Source: JACCTU01 sp963809175 (GTDB lineage Bacteria > Actinomycetota > Thermoleophilia > Gaiellales > Gaiellaceae). From it: 64,000 nucleotides of DNA. Both the position numbers and the translations under genes were made by a program. The DNA is taken from the NCBI GenBank assembly GCA_963809175.1, contig CAWEIK010000001.1, positions 744,001-808,000 of the forward strand, in the 5' to 3' direction. Below are positions 1 to 8,622 of this stretch, one piece after another. The notes below the pieces were generated by a model. The model worked only from the letters and a program-made list of their open reading frames with translations. It was not told the origin of the DNA and searched no databases. The number at the start of each line of letters is the position of its first letter. Positions within the stretch are counted from its first letter, which is position 1.

Positions 1-264
1 CATGGAGACGAGGCCGTCGACCATCTGTTCGCCGACGGCCGGCACGTCGAGATCCCGGTCGAGCGCCACGACGTGGCCGCGACGCACGGCGCGGGCTGCA
101 CGCACTCCGCGACGCTGACGGCGGAGCTCGCGAAGGGCGCTTCGCTCGAGACAGCCGCACGCGAGGCTGCGCGAGTCGCCTCGGAAGCGGTGCGGAACGG
201 GCTGACCGAGATCGGGCGCGGGGAAGGCCCGGTCGACGTCCTGAACTTGAGGGGAGCAGCGTGA
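1..264 (+). CDS. thiD: Hydroxymethylpyrimidine/phosphomethylpyrimidine kinase, C-terminal part
   Basis: The open frame enters from the left edge, so only the last 87 residues are present. They carry the ribokinase-fold anion-hole segment HGAGCTHSATLTAELAKG, whose GAGC places the catalytic Cys where ThiD has it. ThiD phosphorylates HMP and HMP-P for thiamine synthesis. The stop codon overlaps the GTG start of thiM (GTGA at 261-264), so it is the first visible gene of a translationally coupled thiD-thiM-thiE-thiL operon. The identification rests on the motif and the operon. Confidence 0.85.
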   Translation, partial: HGDEAVDHLFADGRHVEIPVERHDVAATHGAGCTHSATLTAELAKGASLETAAREAARVASEAVRNGLTEIGRGEGPVDVLNLRGAA

Positions 265-1046
265 GCGCCGGATCGACGCTCGCCGCCCTGCGCGAGCAGC
301 GTCCGCTCGTCCACCAGATCACGAACTACGTCGTGATGAACGAGACGGCGAACGCGACGCTCGCGCTCGGTGCGCTCCCGGTGATGGCGCATGCGGTCGA
401 GGAGGTCGAGGAGATGGTCGGCCTCGCGCGCGCGCTCGTGATCAACATCGGCACGCTGTCGCCGCCGTGGGTCGAGGCGATGCTCGCGGCGGGCCGGGCA
501 GCGAACGCGCGAGGGATCCCGGTCGTCCTCGACCCCGTCGGCGCAGGCGCGACGAGCTACCGCACCGAGACGGCAAAGCGGCTGCTCGAGGAGATCGACG
601 TCACGGTCCTGCGCGGCAACGCGGGCGAGGTCGCGACGCTCGTCGGCGTGAAGGCGGAGGTGCGCGGCGTCGAGTCGATCGGCGGAGCGGGCGATCCTGC
701 GGAGCTCGCGCGCGAGGCGGCGCGAACGCTGGAGCTCGTCGCGTCGGTCACCGGTCCCGTCGACCACGTCTCCGACGGCGTGCGGACGCTGTCGGTCGCG
801 AACGGCCACGAGCTGCTCGCAACCGTGACGGGGACCGGCTGCATGTCGAGCGCGATCACGGGCTGCTTCCTCGCTGCGAACGCGAACGCGCTCGAGGCTG
901 CCGCGGAGGCGCTCGCGGCGTTCGGGGTCGCAGGCGAAGACGCCGCCGTGGGCGCGAAGGGCCCCGGGACCTTCCACGTCGCGCTCTACGACGCGCTCTA
1001 CGCGCTGACCCCGGAGTCGCTCGACGAACGGGCGAGGATCACGTGA
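261..1046 (+). CDS. thiM: Hydroxyethylthiazole kinase
   Basis: This 261-residue protein is full length for ThiM, which phosphorylates the thiazole alcohol 5-(2-hydroxyethyl)-4-methylthiazole during salvage. Visible motifs are HQITNYVVMNETAN near the N terminus (substrate loop), DPVGAGATSYR in the middle, and TGTGCMSSA near residue 190, with the catalytic Cys in the anion hole. The GTG start overlaps the thiD stop and the TGA stop overlaps the GTG start of thiE, so coupling is tight on both sides. Having ThiM next to ThiD and ThiE indicates salvage of both thiamine halves rather than only de novo synthesis. Confidence 0.93.
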   Translation: MSAGSTLAALREQRPLVHQITNYVVMNETANATLALGALPVMAHAVEEVEEMVGLARALVINIGTLSPPWVEAMLAAGRAANARGIPVVLDPVGAGATSYRTETAKRLLEEIDVTVLRGNAGEVATLVGVKAEVRGVESIGGAGDPAELAREAARTLELVASVTGPVDHVSDGVRTLSVANGHELLATVTGTGCMSSAITGCFLAANANALEAAAEALAAFGVAGEDAAVGAKGPGTFHVALYDALYALTPESLDERARIT

Positions 1047-1603
1047 GGCTGCACGCGCTCGTCGAGGACGTCGAGACGGCGCGCGCGGCCGTGGCCGGCG
1101 GCGCGACCGTGGTTCAGCTGCGGGTCAAGGGCGCGTCGACTCGGGAGCTGGTCGAGCTCGGGCGACAGCTTCGCGAGCTCGACGCGATGTTCGTCGTCAA
1201 CGACGACGTGACGGCGGCGATCCGGCTCGAAGCCGACGGCGTCCATCTCGGCCGCGGCGACGAGGGCGCCGAGCGTGCGCTGGCGGCGGGGCTCAGGGTC
1301 GGCCGCTCCGCGTGGGACGTCGGCGAGGCGATCGCCGCCGAGCGCGCCGGGGCGGCGTACATCGGAGCCGGGCCGATCTGGGAGACGCCGTCCAAGTCCG
1401 ACGCGGACGCGCCGATCGGTCTCGACGGGCTCGCCGGGATCGCCGACGCGGTCGAGATTCCCGTCGTCGCGATCGGCGGGATCGACACGACGAACGCCGG
1501 TGCGTGCATCGCGGCCGGCGCGGCAGGCGTGGCTGTGATCCGGGCCGCGCGCGACGCGCGGGCACTTCGCGAGGCGATCGATGAAGCTCTCGCAGCTCGG
1601 TGA
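1043..1603 (+). CDS. thiE: Thiamine phosphate synthase
   Basis: The protein is 186 residues, somewhat short for ThiE (about 200-220). It joins HMP-PP and thiazole phosphate to make thiamine phosphate. TIM-barrel signatures are VVNDDV, DGVHLGRGD, YIGAGPIWETPSKSD (the GP..T.TK-type pyrophosphate loop) and VVAIGGI. The GTG at 1043 is chosen because it overlaps the thiM stop (GTGA) and begins the first beta strand (RLHALVED). The frame stays open far upstream, but that part is only a shadow of thiM. Its end overlaps the thiL start by 23 bases. Confidence 0.9.
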   Translation: MRLHALVEDVETARAAVAGGATVVQLRVKGASTRELVELGRQLRELDAMFVVNDDVTAAIRLEADGVHLGRGDEGAERALAAGLRVGRSAWDVGEAIAAERAGAAYIGAGPIWETPSKSDADAPIGLDGLAGIADAVEIPVVAIGGIDTTNAGACIAAGAAGVAVIRAARDARALREAIDEALAAR

Positions 1604-2376
1604 GCTCGGCCTGCTCGCGGAGCTCGAGCGCCGCGGGCTCGCGCAGGCGATCGAGAACGACGCGGCGCAGGTCGAGGGGCTCGTCGTCACGCAGGACGCA
1701 CTCGTCGAGGGCGTTCACTTCCGGCTCGACTGGATCTCGTGGCGCGATCTCGGCTGGCGCGCCGCGGCCGTCAACCTGAGCGACCTCGCGGCGTCGGGCG
1801 CAGCGCCCGCCGGCCTGCTCGTCTCGCTCGCTGCGCCGGGCGAGACGAACGTCGACGACGTGCTCGAGCTGTACGAGGGGATCGCGGAGACCGGCGTGCC
1901 GGTGCTCGGCGGCGACACGACGCGCTCCGACCGGCTGCTGCTGAGCGTCACGGCACTCGGGCGCTCCGAGCGCGTCCCCGGACGCTCGGGCGCGCGGCCG
2001 GGAGACCTGCTCGTCGTGACCGGGCCGCTCGGCGGCGCCGGCGCGGCGTTCCGGGACTGCCCGCTACCTCCGTCCACCGCTTCGCCTCGAGGAGGGCCGC
2101 AGCCTCGCGCGCGTGGCGAGCGCGATGCTCGACCTCTCGGACGGCCTCGCGCAGGACGCCGGCCACATCGCCGCGCGCTCGGGCGTCCGGTGCGCGATCG
2201 AGCTCGAGCTCGTCCCGTTGGCCGAAGGAGCGACCGTCGAGGACCTGAGCTTCGGCGAGGACTACGAGCTGCTCGCGGCGTCCCCCGACCCGCTCGGCTT
2301 CACCGTGATCGGCCGCTGTGAGGAAGGGTCCGGGGTCGTCGGGGTCCCAGCCGGTGGCTGGGAGCACTTCCGCTAG
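1581..2376 (+). CDS. thiL: Thiamine-monophosphate kinase (one frameshift)
   Basis: ThiL phosphorylates thiamine phosphate to the cofactor TPP, the last step of this operon. The N-terminal part shows TQDALVEGVHF, DLAASGAAPAGLL and GGDTTRSD, matching the metal/ATP-binding AIR-synthase-like fold. After GGAGAAFR (about 2050-2070) the family similarity continues one frame over with LEEGRSLARVASAMLDLSDG and ends with GGWEHFR. One extra base in that stretch explains the break. The reconstructed length of about 264 residues is a little short for ThiL. The stop overlaps the end of the opposite-strand glycosyltransferase gene. Confidence 0.85.
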
Positions 2377-3083
2377 AGCCGGCCGCGGAGCGCGGCGAGG
2401 CGCAGCTCCGGAACCTTCCAGATCGCCTCCAGCACGATCGCTCCGACTCATTTTCGAGCCGCCCTCTTCGCGGTCGACGAACGTGATCGGAACCTCGACG
2501 ACGCGGAAGCCCTTGCGCAGCGTGCGGTACGTCGTCTCGATCTGGAACGCGTAGCCCTTCGCGTCGATCGCGTCGAGGTCGATCGCCTCGAGCACGTGCC
2601 GGCGGTAGCATTTGAATCCCCCGGTCAGATCGCGCACACGCACCTGCAGCCAGAGTTGCGCGTAGACGCAGCCGCCCCGGGAGACGAACCGCCGCAGCAG
2701 CCCCCAGTTCGGGATCCGGCCGCCCGGCACGTAGCGCGAGCCGAGAACCAGGTCGGCGCCCTGCTCCGCCCGCGCGATCAGTCGCGGGACGTCACTCGGC
2801 TCGTGCGAGAAGTCGCAGTCCATCTCGAGGATCAGCTCGGCGCCGTCGGCGAGCGCGCGACGGAAGCCCGCGAGGTACGCCGGGCCGAGCCCCTCCTTCC
2901 GCTCGCGGTGGAGCACGTCACGCCGTCGAGCTCCGCGGCGAGCCGGTCGGCGAGCTCGCCCGTCCCGTCGGGCGAGTTGTCGTCGATCACGAGCACCCGC
3001 ACGCCCTCGGCGACGAGGGCGCGCACCATCCGCTCGACGTTCTCGCGCTCGTTGTAGGTGGGAAGACAGACGGTCGCCTGCAC
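2373..3083 (-). CDS. Polyprenol monophosphomannose synthase-like family 2 glycosyltransferase (two frameshifts)
   Basis: A GT2 enzyme of the Dpm1/Ppm1 catalytic type, which transfers a sugar from a nucleotide donor to polyprenyl phosphate at the inner membrane face. From the GTG at 3083 it reads ATVCLPTYNERENVERM and VLVIDDNSPDGTGE. After a one-base loss near 2915 it continues with HRERKEGLGPAYLAGF, EMDCDFSHEP (donor/metal motif), LVLGSRYVPGG and GGFKCYRR. After GGSKMS an extra base near 2447 restores the C terminus, ending AALRGRL. No membrane segment is visible. Mannose as the donor sugar is inferred from family. Confidence 0.82.
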
Positions 3084-3088
3084 GCGCC

Positions 3089-3095
3089 TATGATC
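3089..3095. promoter_or_regulatory. Overlapping divergent -10 elements for polX and the GT2 gene
   Basis: On the plus strand TATGAT (3089-3094) lies 8 bases before the polX GTG. On the minus strand GATCAT (3090-3095) lies 6 bases before the glycosyltransferase GTG. Only 19 bases separate the two starts, so both transcripts would be leaderless or nearly so. The minus-strand hexamer is a weak match. No -35 element is convincing. Confidence 0.45.
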
Positions 3096-3102
3096 GCTGT
3101 CC

Positions 3103-4812
3103 GTGGCGAAGGCACTGCCGAAGAACCAGGAAGTGGCCGAACAGCTGGAGCTTCTCGCCGATCTGCTGGAGCTCGACGGCGAGCCGTCGTTTCGCGTCAT
3201 CGCCTATCGCCGCGCGGCCACGCGGATCCGCGAGACCCCGGGCTCGGTGGCCCAGCTGGCGCTCGACGGGGCCGCCAAGGAGCTCCCGGGGATCGGCAAG
3301 ACGATCGAGGAGAAGATCGTCCAGATCGTCGACGACGGCGAGATGCACGCCCTGACGAAGCGCAAGGCCCTCGTCCCGCCCGAAGTCGTGACCTTCATGC
3401 GCCTGCCCGGGCTGGGCCCGAAGTCGGCCGCCAAGATCTGGAAAGAGCTCGGGATCACCACCGTCGACGACCTCCGGGCCGCGGCCGAGGCCGAGCAGCT
3501 GCGGGCGCTCTCGGGCTTCGGCGCGCGCACCGAGGAGCGGATCCTGCACGCGCTCGCGCAGGAGACGACGCTCGAGCCGGTGCGGCCGCTGCTCGGCGCC
3601 GGGCTCGCGCCCGTGCTCGCGGTCGTCGAGGTGCTTCGCGCGCATCCGGCCGCGGACCTCGTCTCGGAGGCCGGGAGCGTCCGCCGGCGCAAGGAGACGT
3701 TCCGCGATCTGGACGTGATCGCCACGGCGAAGGATCCCCGCGCGCTGATCGACTACTTCGTCGCGCTCGAGTGGGTCTCGGAGATCGTCGCGCACGGCGA
3801 CACGAAGGCGACGGTCGTCTCGCACGACGGCCTCCGCTTCGACCTGCGCGTCGTGCCGCCCGAGTCGTTCGGGAACCTGCTCCAGCACTTCACCGGCTCG
3901 AAGGACCACAACGTCGCGCTCCGCGAGGCCGCGGTCAAGCAGGGGCTCTCGATCTCGGAGTACGGGGTCAAGACGGTCGAGACGGGCGACGTCTTCACGA
4001 CGCGCGACGAGGCCGAGCTGTACGAGTTCCTCGGCTACCAGTACATCCCGCCCGAGCTGCGCGAGAATCTCGGCGAGCTCGACGCCGCGCGCAAGGGCGA
4101 GCTCCCCGAGCTGGTCGAGGTGAAGCACGTGCGCGGCGACCTGCACGTGCACTCGACGTGGTCCTCGGACGGCAAGAACACGATCGAGGAGATGGCGCGC
4201 CGCTGCAGCGAGCGCGGCTACCAGTACATGGCGATCACCGACCACTCGCACTATCTGCGCGAGGGCCGGCTCGAGGCGCAGTGGCGCGAGGTCGAGCAGC
4301 TGAACGAGAAGCTCGCGCCGTTTCGCATCCTGCGCGGGATCGAGGCGAACATCCGCGCGAACGGCGAGGTCGACGTCGCCGAGGAGCTGCTCGCGCAGCT
4401 CGACTGGGTGGTCGCGTCGCTGCACCAGGCGTTCGACAAGAACCCGACCGAGCGGATCATCAGCGCGATGGAGCATCCGTACGTCCACTGCATCGGACAC
4501 CCGACCGCGCGGAAGATCAACAAGCGCCCGCCGGCCGACGTCGACATCGAGCGCGTGATCGAGAAGGGGCTCGAGACGCGGACGTTCCTCGAGCTGAACT
4601 CGCAGCCCGACCGCCTCGACCTGCGCGACGTCAACGCTCGCCGCGCGGGCGAAGCGGGCCTGAAGATCCCCGTGGACACCGACGCGCACCAGATCAGCGC
4701 GCTCGATTGGATGGAGATCGGGATCGCGCAGGCTCGCCGTGCGTGGCTGACGAAGGATCACGTGCTGAACACGCGCACCTGGAAGCAGATCGAGAAGCTG
4801 AAGAAGCGCTAG
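3103..4812 (+). CDS. polX: DNA polymerase X family protein with PHP phosphoesterase domain
   Basis: This 569-residue protein has the bacterial PolX layout: a helix-hairpin-helix and polymerase-beta-like core (about 1-320) followed by a PHP domain (about 340-569). The core shows GIGKTIEEKI, LPGLGPKSAAKIW, the paired acidic residues of FRDLDVIA and the third in FDLRVV. The PHP domain shows GDLHVHSTWS, AITDHSHY, IEANI and NSQPDR, with VDTDAHQ near the end, the metal ligands of a 3'-5' exonuclease or AP-endonuclease-type activity. It probably acts in gap filling or base excision repair. The GTG start lies 8 bases downstream of a TATGAT box. Confidence 0.92.
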   Translation: MAKALPKNQEVAEQLELLADLLELDGEPSFRVIAYRRAATRIRETPGSVAQLALDGAAKELPGIGKTIEEKIVQIVDDGEMHALTKRKALVPPEVVTFMRLPGLGPKSAAKIWKELGITTVDDLRAAAEAEQLRALSGFGARTEERILHALAQETTLEPVRPLLGAGLAPVLAVVEVLRAHPAADLVSEAGSVRRRKETFRDLDVIATAKDPRALIDYFVALEWVSEIVAHGDTKATVVSHDGLRFDLRVVPPESFGNLLQHFTGSKDHNVALREAAVKQGLSISEYGVKTVETGDVFTTRDEAELYEFLGYQYIPPELRENLGELDAARKGELPELVEVKHVRGDLHVHSTWSSDGKNTIEEMARRCSERGYQYMAITDHSHYLREGRLEAQWREVEQLNEKLAPFRILRGIEANIRANGEVDVAEELLAQLDWVVASLHQAFDKNPTERIISAMEHPYVHCIGHPTARKINKRPPADVDIERVIEKGLETRTFLELNSQPDRLDLRDVNARRAGEAGLKIPVDTDAHQISALDWMEIGIAQARRAWLTKDHVLNTRTWKQIEKLKKR

Positions 4813-4816
4813 CCCT

Positions 4817-6280
4817 GTGCGGGTCCTCCGGCTGCTCGCGACGGTCTCTGCCGCGCTCGCCGCCCTGATCGCAGCGCCCGCGGCGTTCGGTCATGCAGAG
4901 CTGGTCGGGTCACGGCCCGCGGACGGCGCTGTCGTCGAGGACGTCCGTGAGGTCACCCTACGGTTCAGCGAGCCGGTGGAGACCGCGTTCGGCACTGTGC
5001 GCGTCTTCGACCCGACCGGCCGGCGGGTCGACGACGGAGAGGTGACCCAGCCGTCGTCGCGCGAGGTCGCCGTTGGATTGAGGAACGACCTTGAGCAAGG
5101 GAGATACATCGTGCGCTGGCAGGTGGTCTCGGCCGACGCGCACCGCCTGCAAGGCGTGTACGCCTTCCACGTCGGGGTCGATGGCGACCTGGGCGTTTCC
5201 ACTCCCATCCCGGCCGCCGAGGACACCGGCTCTCCCGTGGTCGACGTCACGTTCGCATTCACGAGGTTCCTCGTGTTCGCGTTGATTCTCCTCTGCTTCG
5301 GCGGCGCGGTTGTGCTCGCGAGCGTGGTGCGACCCGACGACGAGGTCGACGCTGTCCGTCGGCGGCTGCTCGGTGGGCTGGCGGTGGCTGCGGGCGGACT
5401 CGTCGCCGTCTCGCTCGTCGGGCTGCCGTTGCAGGCGGCGTCAGCGGGCGGGCTACCGCTTCGCGAGGCGGCTCGCTGGGAATCCGTGTCCGCTGTGCTC
5501 GACACCCGCTTCGGGCAGATGTGGGCGTGGCGTGCGTGGATCGCGCTGACACTGGCGGTGCTCGCGCTCTTCGCTCGGAGGGGCCATGAGCTCCCGCTGC
5601 CCTCGACGATCGTGGCCGCGATGCTCGCTGTGACCCCCGCCGCGGCGGGACACGCGAGCGTGGCTGGGGGTCCGCTTCCGTTCGTCTCGGACGTCGCGCA
5701 CGTGCTTGCGGCGGGGGTCTGGGCCGGTGGTCTCGCATTCCTCGTCGCGGCGCTGGTGCTCGCTCGAACCGATCGATGGCGGCTCGCCCCACGCGCGATC
5801 CCGCGCTTCTCGTCGCTCGCAGTTGTCGCTCTCGGGATTCTCGTCGTCGCGGGGCTCGCCAACGCGTACTTCGAGGTGCGCGAGTGGCGCGGTTTGTGGG
5901 AGACGACGTACGGCCTCCTGCTCGTCGCGAAGCTCGCGCTCGTGCTTCCAGTCATTGCGCTGGGGGCGTACAACAACCGGTTCGCGGTTCGCCGGCTGCG
6001 CGAGGGGTCCGCGTCGCCCCGCGACCAGCGCAGGTTCCTGCACACGGCCGCCGCAGAGCTCGCGCTGCTGCTTCTGGTGGTCGGCGTGACAGCCGTGCTC
6101 GTGGACCAGCCGCCGCCCAGGACCCAGCTCGAGCCTCAGAGCGTGGGAAGCAGTTCGATGAGCTCCTACCGTTCGGCAGCGAGCCGCACGCCGAGCGCGA
6201 TCAGCACGACGCCCGTCACTGCTTCCGTCACGCGGCGGAACGTCCGGCTACGCGCGACGACGCCGACGATCAGCGTGTAG
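4817..6280 (+). CDS. CopC-CopD fusion, copper resistance/uptake membrane protein
   Basis: A signal peptide ends in a mature N terminus beginning HAELVGSRPADGA, the His-first copper site of CopC. The CopC beta-sandwich (about residues 26-125) ends with SADAHRLQGVYAFHVG. About eight hydrophobic segments follow, forming a CopD domain (about 145-430). Fusions of this type (YcnJ-like) handle periplasmic or external copper, which suits the oxidase genes in this window. The last ~40 residues after VLVDQPPPRTQLEP look unlike a folded domain and overlap lysE on the other strand, so the true C terminus may be lost to a frame error. Confidence 0.82.
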   Translation: MRVLRLLATVSAALAALIAAPAAFGHAELVGSRPADGAVVEDVREVTLRFSEPVETAFGTVRVFDPTGRRVDDGEVTQPSSREVAVGLRNDLEQGRYIVRWQVVSADAHRLQGVYAFHVGVDGDLGVSTPIPAAEDTGSPVVDVTFAFTRFLVFALILLCFGGAVVLASVVRPDDEVDAVRRRLLGGLAVAAGGLVAVSLVGLPLQAASAGGLPLREAARWESVSAVLDTRFGQMWAWRAWIALTLAVLALFARRGHELPLPSTIVAAMLAVTPAAAGHASVAGGPLPFVSDVAHVLAAGVWAGGLAFLVAALVLARTDRWRLAPRAIPRFSSLAVVALGILVVAGLANAYFEVREWRGLWETTYGLLLVAKLALVLPVIALGAYNNRFAVRRLREGSASPRDQRRFLHTAAAELALLLLVVGVTAVLVDQPPPRTQLEPQSVGSSSMSSYRSAASRTPSAISTTPVTASVTRRNVRLRATTPTISV

Positions 6281-6766
6281 AAGACCAGCCAAGTCAACCC
6301 GATCGCGAGGAAGATCGCCGCGAGCAGCACGGACATCGCGGCGGGATCGTCCTGCGAGATGAACTGCGGCAGCAGCGTCGTGAAGAGCACGGCGAGCTTC
6401 GGGTTCAGGAGGTTCGTCACGAGGCCCTGGCGAAACGGCGAGCCTGTGGGCTTCGGCGACTCGAGGCGTTCCTCATCACGCCTGAGCGAGCGCAGCGACT
6501 GCACGCCGAGGTAGACGAGGTACGCGGCGCCGGCGAGCTTCAGAGCGGTGAACACCGTCGCCGACGCGGCGAGCACGGCGGCGACGCCGAGCGCGCTCAT
6601 CGTCGCCCAGACGAGCAGGCCGACCGCGATTCCGCCGACCGTGCGGAAGCCCGCGGCGCGACCGCCGCGGACGGTGTTCCGCAGGACGAGCGCCATGTCG
6701 GGTCCCGGTGAGATCGAGAGCGACCAGGGCGACCCCGGCGAACGCGAGTAGTTGGCCGTCGATCAC
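6166..6766 (-). CDS. LysE/RhtB family amino-acid exporter (one frameshift)
   Basis: This is an inner-membrane exporter of the LysE/RhtB superfamily, with a normal length near 200 residues once repaired. The GTG at 6766 begins DGQLLAFAGVALVAL. An extra base near 6715 breaks the frame, after which the family motif SPGPDMALVLRNTVRGG resumes. About six hydrophobic helices follow, including GLVTNLLNPKLAVLF, the conserved NPK loop. The start overlaps the stop of the trehalose phosphatase gene by four bases, so the two may be co-transcribed. The substrate cannot be told from sequence. The downstream end overlaps copCD antisense. Confidence 0.83.
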
Positions 6767-7476
6767 AGCGTCCTCAGCAGCTCGACGAGCTCCTCCGGCG
6801 AACCCACGACGACGTCCGCACCCTCCTCGATTCCGCGTGGGCCCTCGTCCGACACCACGCCGACGCGCACGCCCCACTCGATCTCGTCGAGCGCGCGAAA
6901 GGCGTCGAGGTCGGTCGAGTCGTCGCCCGCGTAGAGCGCGCGCTCGAGTCCGCGCGCCCGGAGGAGGTGCCGAACCGCGGTCCCCTTGTTCGTCTCGAGC
7001 GGCGGCCGCAGCTCGAGCACCATCCGGCCGAAGCGAGGCACGAGGCCCGCGTCGCGCGCGCGCGACGCGACCTCCAGCAGGTACGTCTCGGCTGCCTCGG
7101 GGTCCTCGGCCGTGCGGTAGTGGAACGAGAGCGTCAGCCCCTTGTCCTCGACGGGCCACGCGACGCTCTCCGCGAACTCCCGCAGCCGGGACGACCACGC
7201 GGGCGCCTCGGGGTCGAGCTCGAGCCCGTGCTCGCCGACGTAGACGAGCTCGTCGAGCCCGACGATGCGCCGTGCGTCGTCGCCGGCACGCCCGCTCACG
7301 CAGGCGACGAGCGCGTACTTGTCGTTCAGCCTGCGGAGCTCCTCGCGCGTCTCGTCCGGGACGCGCGCGTCCTCGGGCCGGTCGACGATCGGGGCGAGCA
7401 CGCCGTCGACGTCCAGCACGATCGCCGCGCGCTCGGGCGCCTCCCGCAGCCGCTCGAGCAGCTCGTCCGGCTCCAC
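6763..7476 (-). CDS. otsB: Trehalose-6-phosphate phosphatase
   Basis: A 237-residue HAD-superfamily phosphatase. Motif I is VLDVDGVLAPIVD (nucleophile Asp and acid/base Asp), followed by the SGR loop CVSGRAGDD, GEHGLELDP and the OtsB-typical AGDDSTDLDAFRAL holding the magnesium ligands. It removes phosphate from trehalose-6-phosphate to give trehalose, an osmoprotectant. No otsA is in the window. The GTG start at 7476 lies 7 bases after a minus-strand TATCGT box, so the message looks leaderless. The stop overlaps the lysE start. Confidence 0.88.
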   Translation of the reverse strand: MEPDELLERLREAPERAAIVLDVDGVLAPIVDRPEDARVPDETREELRRLNDKYALVACVSGRAGDDARRIVGLDELVYVGEHGLELDPEAPAWSSRLREFAESVAWPVEDKGLTLSFHYRTAEDPEAAETYLLEVASRARDAGLVPRFGRMVLELRPPLETNKGTAVRHLLRARGLERALYAGDDSTDLDAFRALDEIEWGVRVGVVSDEGPRGIEEGADVVVGSPEELVELLRTL

Positions 7477-7481
7477 GCGCC

Positions 7482-7489
7482 TACGATAC
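7482..7489. promoter_or_regulatory. Overlapping divergent -10 elements, otsB / TauE-half gene
   Basis: Plus-strand TACGAT (7482-7487) sits 6 bases before the GTG at 7494. Minus-strand TATCGT (7484-7489) sits 7 bases before the otsB GTG at 7476. The two hexamers overlap by four bases. With 17 bases between the start codons there is no room for a leader or ribosome binding site on either side. Confidence 0.55.
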
Positions 7490-7493
7490 GCGG

Positions 7494-7835
7494 GTGAAGC
7501 TCGCGCTGATCGGGCTGGTCGCGGGCTTCATGAGCGCGCTCCTCGGGGTCGGAGGCGGTCTGATCGTCGTGCCGCTCCTGCTCCTGCTCGTCGCGTACAC
7601 GCCCCACGTCGCGACCGCGACGTCGCTCGCGGCGATCGGCATCACCGCGCTCGCCGGGACGATCACGTTCGCGATCGCCGGCGAGGTCGACCCGGCGCAC
7701 GCGCTGCTCGTCGGTCTGCCCGCGGCCGCCGGCGCGACCGTCGGCGCGACGCTCCAGCAGCGCGTCCAAGCGCGGGAGCTCTCGTACCTCTTCGCGGCGT
7801 TCCTGCTCGCGATCGCCGTCTGGCTGCTCGTATGA
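7494..7835 (+). CDS. TauE/SafE-type transporter, half-size protein 1
   Basis: This 113-residue integral membrane protein resembles one half of the TauE/SafE (DUF81) family of sulfonate/sulfite exporters, which normally have two homologous halves in about 250 residues. It starts LIGLVAGFMSALLGVGGGLI, containing the family GxxGGG loop, then ATATSLAAIGITALAGT, with about four hydrophobic segments. The TGA stop overlaps the ATG of an equivalent second half (ATGA), so both halves are probably made together and pair in the membrane. The substrate is unknown. Confidence 0.8.
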   Translation: MKLALIGLVAGFMSALLGVGGGLIVVPLLLLLVAYTPHVATATSLAAIGITALAGTITFAIAGEVDPAHALLVGLPAAAGATVGATLQQRVQARELSYLFAAFLLAIAVWLLV

Positions 7836-8194
7836 CGTTCGCGCTCGCGGTCCTGCTCGGGTTCACCGCCGGGATCGTCGCCGGGATGTTCGGCGTGGGC
7901 GGCGGGATCCTCTTCGTGCCCACGCTGATCGCGCTCGGCCTCGGCCAAGTGGAAGCCCAGGCGACCTCGCTCGCGGCGATCCTGCCGACGGTCGCCGCCG
8001 GCACCTGGCGGCAGGCGTCGTACGGCAACGTCCGCTGGAAGCCGGCGCTCGTGATCGGGCTGGCGTCGGTCGTGGGGGTCCTGGGCGGCGCGCAGGCTGC
8101 GCTCGCCCTGCCGGAAGACGTGCTCAGACGGCTGTTCGCCGTCTTTCTGATCGCGGTCGCCGTGCAAGTGGCCTGGCGGGCGCGTAGCCGATAG
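7832..8194 (+). CDS. TauE/SafE-type transporter, half-size protein 2
   Basis: The 120-residue partner of the preceding gene. It repeats the same pattern: GFTAGIVAGMFGVGGGILFV, then QATSLAAILPTVAAGTWRQ, and ends in basic residues RARSR. The ATG overlaps the stop of the first half by four bases. The N-terminal GMFGVGGG loop aligns with ALLGVGGG of the first half, showing the two derive from the internal repeat of the family. Whether they form a heterodimer is inference. Confidence 0.8.
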   Translation: MTFALAVLLGFTAGIVAGMFGVGGGILFVPTLIALGLGQVEAQATSLAAILPTVAAGTWRQASYGNVRWKPALVIGLASVVGVLGGAQAALALPEDVLRRLFAVFLIAVAVQVAWRARSR

Positions 8195-8208
8195 GCCATC
8201 CTTCGAGC

Positions 8209-8602
8209 ATGAGCGCCCCGGACGACATCTGGATCCCCCTCGTCGACGAGCCGATCGGCGGCATCGTCGAGCAGATCCAGCGCGACAACCCCGACATCGG
8301 GAAGCTCGTCGAGTCGCCGAACCGCGTGCTCGCGTTCCGGACGTTCGCGTACATCCGCGTCGGCATCGTGCTCGGCCAGCTGCTCTTCGACAACGACCTG
8401 CCGCCCTACGACGGGTCGGACACCTGGGTCGACCTGCTCCTGAAGGAGCCGAAGTACAACGAGGCGCTGCAGGCAGGAGGTGCTCGCCGTCGCCGAGGAG
8501 ATCGCGGCCGACCCGAAGTACGCCGACGACGAGCCGCTCGGCCCGGACGACGACGCGCGCGCTCGCTTCAAGGAGTTCGCGCGCAAGCAGCTCGGCGACT
8601 AG
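8209..8602 (+). CDS. Conserved hypothetical protein (one frameshift)
   Basis: I do not recognise a family. From ATG at 8209 the protein reads SAPDDIWIPLVDEPIGGIVE and is soluble and acidic. At KYNEALQA (about 8475, in aggcaggagg) one extra base breaks the frame. The next frame continues with EVLAVAEEIAADPKYADDE and ends EFARKQLGD, giving about 130 residues with coherent composition. The spacing to the TauE pair is 14 bases, so it may be the last gene of that unit. Confidence 0.6.
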
Positions 8603-8622
8603 CTAGGAGGATTGGCGAACAG

